DNA of 64,000 nucleotides from Paragorgia papillata. Lineage: Eukaryota > Cnidaria > Anthozoa > Scleralcyonacea > Coralliidae. The translations under genes and the position numbers were made by a program. A model generated the notes under the pieces. It was given only the letters and a program-made list of their open reading frames with translations. It was not told the origin of the DNA and searched no databases. Where the stretch lies: positions 504,838-568,837 of the forward strand of contig JAWNZC010000035.1 of the NCBI GenBank assembly GCA_035771165.1. The letters are read 5' to 3'. This document shows positions 57,915-64,000 of the stretch, piece after piece (the first letter of the stretch is position 1; every line of letters starts with the position of its first letter).

Positions 57915-58739
57915 TAATATCAATATAATTATAGTTTACGGTACCTGCATGCTAGCTGCCGCTGTTTTTATCGTAGAATGCAAATATTATACAATAGTAA
58001 ATGAATTTGCGCTATACATGTATGCGTGTTGGTTTTCTTTGTACATAATTAACTTCGTTCCCATGCTTTTGTGGGTATAGTTGCACATACTATATATGTG
58101 CATGGAGCCGTGTTTGATTCTTTGAGATTGAATAAAACAATTCACGTTATATACAGTTGTGACCTTTGATAATTTTTAAAAGAACAATATAGTTAATGCC
58201 GCCGCGGTAAGAGGAAAGATTGAACTGGTGATGGATCGTTCCGCCGTAACGAAAAGTGCTTTTCCGAAATTTCTCCAACTCCCACAAGCTACTGGTTCAA
58301 ATTTGTGGTTGAAAATAATATTTTACTGTTAAACTAAAATTTTCAGTCATCCATTGGCAATTGTCATTGCTAAATAATTGGAAGCTGTGTTTTCTCTAAA
58401 AGCGTGTTTTTGTAATGGTGTGTTTTTCTCTAAATATGTGTGTTACTTGAAAGGTGCGATTTCTTCTAAATTGTGTTTTTAGACATCGTACATAACAAAG
58501 CTGTGTAAACTAGCACAGGGTAAAAGATGTGTTACTTCATGGTGTGTAACCTAACACGCCACTAGATTTTCTATAACTCACCCACTGGGTTAATTAACAC
58601 ACATTGGTGTTTTATTTAACACGATAAAGTGTATTATGTTGACATCCTTTGCAGATAATTGCTGCACTGACACACCAAATGTGCTATGTAACACATCTTT
58701 GTGTGTTATCTAACACATCCATTTTTAAGAGTGTATATT

Positions 58740-59189
58740 CGTACGCAACACTGTTTACTGATATTGCTACCACTCTTGCCAAAAAAGGATCTAGCTACTA
58801 CGTTAGTCATATGAACTACAACTGTCAGAGTTGTGAAACTACTTTTTGCCCTGTAACTGATCAATGACAAAAAAAACAATGTCGCAGGCAGGTATCTTGA
58901 TATTATTATATACGCTTACAATCGCATACGCCGTTCATTAAGTGAACTTGCAGGTGACACTTTCTAGGTAAACATGAAGCTGTGTAATATTAATATTAAT
59001 ATTTATATAAGGCGAAGAGACGTGACATATTGAACGCTGTACATGTGTGGAAATAATACTTTCTTTCTTTGCTTTCCTGATGTCTGATCAAGTCTTTCTC
59101 GTCTCGCGATGTTGTTCTGTGTGTTTACAGACATAGTTGTTGGGCAGTAATGTCGCTGGCAAGTATCTTGATATTATAAAGTGAAATAA
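58740..59189. other. right flank of the 11.6-kb transposon
   Basis: A frame just outside the right end reads YATLFTDIATTLAKKGSSYY and continues to a stop at 58867, but no family is recognised. The rest is noncoding by eye. Confidence 0.4.
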
Positions 59190-61900
59190 AAGTAGCGTGC
59201 TGGGTAGGCAGTGTTGAAACAACAATCGAAATATAGTGACTTAGGTTAGATATACTGCCGAACAGAGGAACGTAGGAATCTAACGTTTCGAGCGAAGGCA
59301 CTTCGTCAGAGAGAAACGTAAAGAGTGTAAACAAACAATGAGCTTATATACGAAAGGTGATCATGTGACCAAAAATAAGCCAATCAGATAAAACTGACAA
59401 TAACAAATTGATAATGAGATGCGAAAAATTAGCCAATCAAAGCAAAAATAACAATAACAAATAGATAATGAGATGCGAAAGACATTTGCTATTCATATCG
59501 TCGATGAAGTAAAAAGGAGGGGGTGTAAAGAGGGGGAGCGAGAGTAAAAATAGAAAAATTAATAAAGTGAAAACGCTGTTTATGTCCGCCCTTGCTGAAC
59601 AGAAACAACATCTTCAGAGGTGTTAAATAAAAGAAAAACGTTCGTTGACTCGGTGAGGATGAATGGAACCAATTTTGAAAATGAGACGCTTTTCTAGTCT
59701 TTTGCGGCTGACATTACCGCCAGAAATGGTGAGATGGCACAAACTTTCATGTCTGAAATACAATGGTTGGCACTATTAAAATGTTGGGCAACAGGCTTGT
59801 CAACATCATTGTTCCTCACGGAACGAAGATGTTCAGCAAACCTGTCAGATAAACGTCTGCAGTTTCACCGATGTAAAGCATGCAACATTTATTGCAAGAA
59901 ATACAGTAAATGATGTTGGAAGAGATGGAAGTAAAATTATGCTGAATAACAAAATTAGATTTAGGTCCCGAAATACATGTAGCGGAGTTAAGAAAGGAAC
60001 ACGTGTAACAACGGGTACAGGAACAAGAAAAGGTACCCGCAGGTGCCAGTAGATTTTTTTCTAAGGGCACTACGCAATAAATCATCACGAATATTTTTAT
60101 TACGCCGAAAAGAGATTAAAGGGTTATCGGTGAAAAACAGCTGACATTTCAGGATCATTCTTTAGGATATGAAAATTGGGGCTAATGATATCCTTAACTT
60201 TGTAGTTTGAAAGGATGAAATGTGAGAACTAATGGTATTTTATTTTCAGAAACTCTTTCTAAAGGTTGTTTTAATGTGTCAGGACGAGGAATACTAGATG
60301 CTTTGTTAATAGCAGTGTCTAACAAGTGGTGGGATAGCCACGCTGGACAAAAAAGGACAAAGTCTTTGTCATCACTGCATAGGCGGCGAAGTCGCAGAAA
60401 TTGAGAGTATGTAATGGATTGTTTAGTGTGTTTGGGATGAGAGGGATGAAAATAAAAGGTAACTATGTGAATCGGTCGGCTTGTAAGAGACAGAAGTCAT
60501 GAGCGCATTATCACCAATCGATACCAAATATCCAGGAACGACACACAGGTTTCACTGATTTCCCATGTGAATTTGAGAGCTGGATGGCAATCATTAACAT
60601 AATTAATAAATCTCTCTAAATTCGCACGTGAGCACGATGCAGTTCCAAATCAATCATCTATGTATCTCTTAAAGAGATCAGGAAAGGGTCCAGTGTAATC
60701 GTTCAAAGATTTGTTTTACAACATAACCAACAAAATAAGTTTGCGTAGCTAGGGCCCATTTTTGGTAACCCATTGCTACCTAGCACACTTAATCTTGTTG
60801 GAAATGTTCATCCATCAAATGAAAATATTGTTCAGGGTGAGTACAAGATCTGCCAAGCGAAGGTAAATGTAGTGGTGTGATGGTTCCAAAACGGTTGGCG
60901 TTGGATCAACAGAAAAACTCTTCAAAAGCTTCCAGACCATCACGGTGAGGAATGACGGTGTAAGAGAGACTTAACATCCATAGTGGAAAATGAATTTACT
61001 GGAACCGGCTGAAATGTATTTGGTCGAAAATATCTGTAGAGCATGTTTTTGTATCTTTGAATATAAGGAAGACAACTTCTTTACCAAAGGTGACATAGAC
61101 ATTGTCTAAAAAGGCTGTAAATGAGTTCAGTATGGACAAGCTGCAAGCAGATACGATTGGCCTGCCATGATTGTTGGGTTTTATGAAATTAATAGGTAAA
61201 AAATGGAATAACTGGTGTTTACTAATGAGTGGTGATTTATCAGGTTGGAGGCAGAGGCAAGGCAATTCAACCGGCTTTGTAATAAGATTGTATAATGGTA
61301 GTTTTGACAGTTTTTTTGGGAGTAGGGGTGGAGAATCGGAAGTTTAACATTAGTGTAAAAGGAGGCATCGCTTGAGGTTGACGAAGAGCTTCATGTCGGT
61401 ATAAAAGTTCCAGATCTCCAGGCAACAGACGGCACTCCCACACCTTTGTCCCGCAGGTTTGATGACAACGTCATTACGACCCAACGCAATGATTGGACAA
61501 AGGCTAGAAGTGCTCCTCTTTTGTTAAGGATAGACAGCCGTTTATGGTGGCGTGGAATGATTTAAATCATGTCAATTTCATGGATTGCGGGCAATCTGTC
61601 GAACAAAAAGAAGGATCAAGATACGAAATATTGGCCTTCCAGGATAGAGACCAAGAAGACATTTTAGGGTTGATTTCCTCAAACCACCCCTGACGTCCTT
61701 CATTAAAGGTGGGAGGGACTGATTACGAAAATTGGCTTTTAGGGGGTAAACGGCGGAAAAAAAGCTTCATGTGTCTTTCCTTGACTGAAAATAAATACAA
61801 TGGGCCCCTGGAGTCTGGGAACGAAACTTGAAGACCCCCTTCGCAAGAACAGATCTCTCGGTGTCTGGACAAGGGTTAAATCAGTACGGAATGGTGAAAA
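59190..61900 (-). pseudogene. Penelope-like element, degenerate copy 1
   Basis: Minus strand, many stops and frameshifts. From 5' to 3': FFRRLPPKSQF and NPKMSSWSLSWK (N-terminus, about 61750-61640), KTVKTTIIQS (about 61300), HFLPINFIKPNNHGRPIVSA (RT block, about 61190-61140), LFKRYIDD-like ISLRDT region near 60690, and SNIIYCISCNKCCMLYIGET (about 59930-59870), the core of the GIY-YIG endonuclease. Cys pairs just before it match the zinc-binding linker. This is the full domain order of canonical Penelope-like elements, which use the endonuclease to prime reverse transcription. The 3' region carries the motif CTGACGAAG...CGAAACG. Confidence 0.85.
59284..59309 (-). ncRNA. conserved Penelope 3' hairpin motif, hammerhead-like core
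   Basis: The minus strand reads CTGACGAAGTGCCTTCGCTC followed by GAAACG. CTGANGA and GAAA are the two conserved core strands of hammerhead ribozymes, and such ribozymes are known in Penelope-like elements. Here the stem II closing pair would be A with C and CGAAG/CTTCG could instead form its own hairpin, so catalytic folding is doubtful. Confidence 0.35.
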
Positions 61901-61979
61901 CTAGATTATCTTCGTGTTGACAGAACTAGTACAGTCAGGAGAAACAGAATGAGGTCCTAATAATTTAGACAATTTGGAC

Positions 61980-64000
61980 GCCTTGGACGTCATTTAAGAA
62001 ATGAATAAAGTTTAGAATTATTATTGTTTCCGACAGTGCCGCCATGAAAATTGGACAGATTAAAATCATTCACCGCCCCCAAAAAGGGCTTCTAATTCAC
62101 CTTAACAAAGAGGAACTTCTGAGCTTTTCAATCATTGCGTGGTCGCAATGACGTTGTCATCAAACCTGCGGACAAAGGAGGTGCCCGTTGTTGTCCTGGA
62201 GATCTGACTTGTACCGACAAGAAGCGTCTTCGTCCAACTCATGCGATGCCTACCTTTTTTACACTAAGGTATAAATTCCGATTCCAACCCTTACTCACAA
62301 AAAAAACTGTCAAAACTACCATTATACATAACTTATATCAAGCCGGGAACTTGCCTGCCTCTGCCTCCAACCTGATAAATCACCACTCCCCTATAACACT
62401 AGTTAACTATCTTTTACCTAAAATTCATAAACCCAACAATCCCTGGCAGGCCGATCGTCTCTGCTTGCAGACAGTCCTACTGAACTCAATCCAGCTTTTT
62501 AGACAATGTTATGTCACCTTTGGTAAAGAAATTGCCTTCTTATATCAAAGATACAAAACAATCTCTACAGATTATCGACCAAATACATTTCAGCGGTTTC
62601 TAGTAAATTCATATTTCACACTAAGGATGTTAAGTCAACTCTACACCGTCCATCCTCACCCCTGAAGGTCTGGAAGCTTTGAAGTTTTTGTTTGATCAAC
62701 GCACCGTTTTGGTAACCACCCACCACTAACATTACTACGCATGGCAGAACTTGTACTCACGCCTCAACAATTTTTCATTTGATGGTGAACAATACCCAAC
62801 AGATTAGTGGAGTAGCAATGGGTATCCAAATGGACCCAAGCTACGCAAACTTATTTGTATGGTTAAGTTGAAAAAACAAAATCTTGTAACGATACCACTG
62901 GACCCTTTCCCTTGATCTCTTTAAGAGATACATAGATGATTGTTTCGGAACAGTGCTCACGTGTGAATTTAGATATGATATTTATTAATTATGTTAATGA
63001 TTTCCATACCAGCTCTCAAATTTCCCATGGGAAAACAGTGAAACCAGTTGTGTCGTTACCTGGATATCTTGTTAACGATTAGTGATATGGCGCCTCATGA
63101 CTTCTGTGTTTCTTACAAGCCGAACCGATTCACACAGTTACGTTTTTATTTTCAACCTCTCATCCCAAACAAACTAAAACATCCATTTCATACTCTCAAT
63201 TTCTGGCGACCTTCGTCCGCCTATGCAGTCATGACAAAGACTTTTGAGACCAAATGTTTGGGAATGAGAAGTCCTTATTTGTCCTGCGTGGCTATCCCAC
63301 CCACTTGATAGAACCACTGCTATTAAACAAAAGCAAATCTAGTATTCCTGTTCCTGACACATTAAAAACAACCTTTCGAAAGAGTTTCTGATAATAAAAT
63401 ACCATTAGGTTTTCTCACATTTCATCCTTTCAACAACAAAGTTAAAGATATCATATCCCGCAATTTACATAATCCTAAAGAAAGAACTTCTCCTGAAACG
63501 TCAGCTGTTTTCATCGATAACCCTTTAATACTCATTTTCGGCGATAATAAAAATATTCCGTGATGAATTTATTGCGTAGTGCCCTTAGAAAAAATCAACT
63601 GGTCACCAGCGCGTACCTTTTCTTGTTCCCGTACCCGTAGTTTACACGTGTTTTCCAATCTTACTTCCGCAACATGTATTTCGAGGACCTAAATCAAATA
63701 TTTGTTTATTCAGCATAATTTTACTTGTCATCTCTTCCAACATCATATACTGTATTTCTTGCAATAAAATGTTTGCATGCTTTTAAACATCGGTGAAACC
63801 TGTCAGACGTTTATCTGACAGTTTTTCTTAACAACTTCGTTTCCATGAGGAACAATGATGTTGACAATCCTGTTTTCCCGACATTTTAAAATTGCCAACG
63901 CATTTTATTTCCACATGAAAGTTATGTGCCACCCTCACCCATATTCTGTCGGTGAAGTCAGCCGCAAAAGACTATAATAGCGTCTCATTTTCAAAATTGG
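61980..64000 (+). pseudogene. Penelope-like element, degenerate copy 2 (inverted relative to copy 1)
   Basis: Plus strand. RNDVVIKPADKGGA opens at about 62138, then TKKTVKTTIIHNLYQAGNLP, NYLLPKIHKPNNPW (RT block, about 62410-62450) and YVTFGKEIAFL. Downstream are the THLI region near 63300, HR.PFN.HFRR (about 63515) and a decayed GIY-YIG region near 63740-63800. Each block aligns with one in copy 1 read in the opposite direction, and the final bases of the window (CATTTTCAAAATTGG) match copy 1 at about 59665-59680 inverted. The 5' ends of the copies face each other near 61.9 kb. The 3' end lies outside the window. Confidence 0.82.

Larger units (their letters stand above)
47112..58735. mobile_element. 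11.6-kb DNA transposon with 33/34-bp TIRs and gene cargo
   Basis: The left end CACTCTTAAAAATGGATGTG (from 47114) and the right end, read inverted from 58733, agree over 33-34 bp with one indel. TA lies outside each end (47112-47113, 58734-58735), a candidate target duplication. Subterminal regions (47114-47395 and 58400-58733) are filled with TGTGTTA/GTGTGTT words in both orientations, like the subterminal repeats of CACTA/Spm elements. Inside lie an intact tyrosine recombinase gene, a six-exon SAMD3-like gene, a kinase fragment and several MITEs. No transposase matching the TIRs was found. Some contents may be secondary insertions. Superfamily is unresolved. Confidence 0.7.

Overview
The window is eukaryotic, AT-rich and intron-bearing. 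It is dominated by transposable elements and their debris, with very little obvious host coding sequence. The mix of elements (GIY-YIG Penelope-like elements, Crypton-type tyrosine recombinases, a Tnp2/EnSpm transposase, a TAA-targeting restriction-like-endonuclease non-LTR element, SAMD3-like and BEN-like genes, and many palindromic MITEs) suggests an invertebrate metazoan, most likely an anthozoan cnidarian. That assignment is inference: no rRNA, mitochondrial or single-copy marker gene is present.
Layout. 1-2.1 kb: a pentameric CAACA-type array split by a hairpin-rich foldback element. 0.2-4.1 kb: scattered small Pro/Gly-rich exons of one minus-strand gene, with a GGTT-type repeat in its first intron. 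4.2-9.1 kb: MITEs, a TATCCATAG minisatellite and a GCAAATTTG-rich repeat. 9.94-21.96 kb: a giant inverted duplication (spacer 17.39-17.94 kb). Its left arm carries a 3.4-kb R4/Dong-like non-LTR retrotransposon inside a TAA microsatellite; the right arm keeps the uninterrupted site. 22.3-25.6 kb: a frameshifted EnSpm/CACTA-type transposase, divergent from the first exon of a coiled-coil gene whose probable last exon lies in the inverted arms. 26-36 kb: foldback elements, a GCAAATTTG-rich repeat block and fragments of non-LTR and Penelope-like elements. 36.6-38.8 kb: a broken BEN-domain-like gene interrupted by a GTGGAC hexamer array. 40.1-40.4 kb: a CCAAT/TATA promoter. 40.8-42.7 kb: a decayed tyrosine-recombinase element. 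47.11-58.73 kb: an 11.6-kb element with 33/34-bp terminal inverted repeats. It contains an intact 508-aa tyrosine recombinase, a decayed six-exon SAMD3-like gene, a decayed protein kinase and a 5S-rRNA-derived SINE-like piece. 59.2-64 kb: two degenerate Penelope-like elements arranged head to head.
The most interesting cross-cutting pattern concerns the two tyrosine-recombinase genes and at least two gene-less loci. All share one layout: a TGATTGG box followed by a short hairpin, then (where present) the recombinase gene, then a long palindrome whose ends resemble the short hairpin and whose centre carries a CTCG-containing GC-rich core. This could be the terminal structure of a Crypton-like mobile element family. 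Apart from the 508-aa recombinase and the Dong-like ORF, nearly every recognisable gene here is broken.
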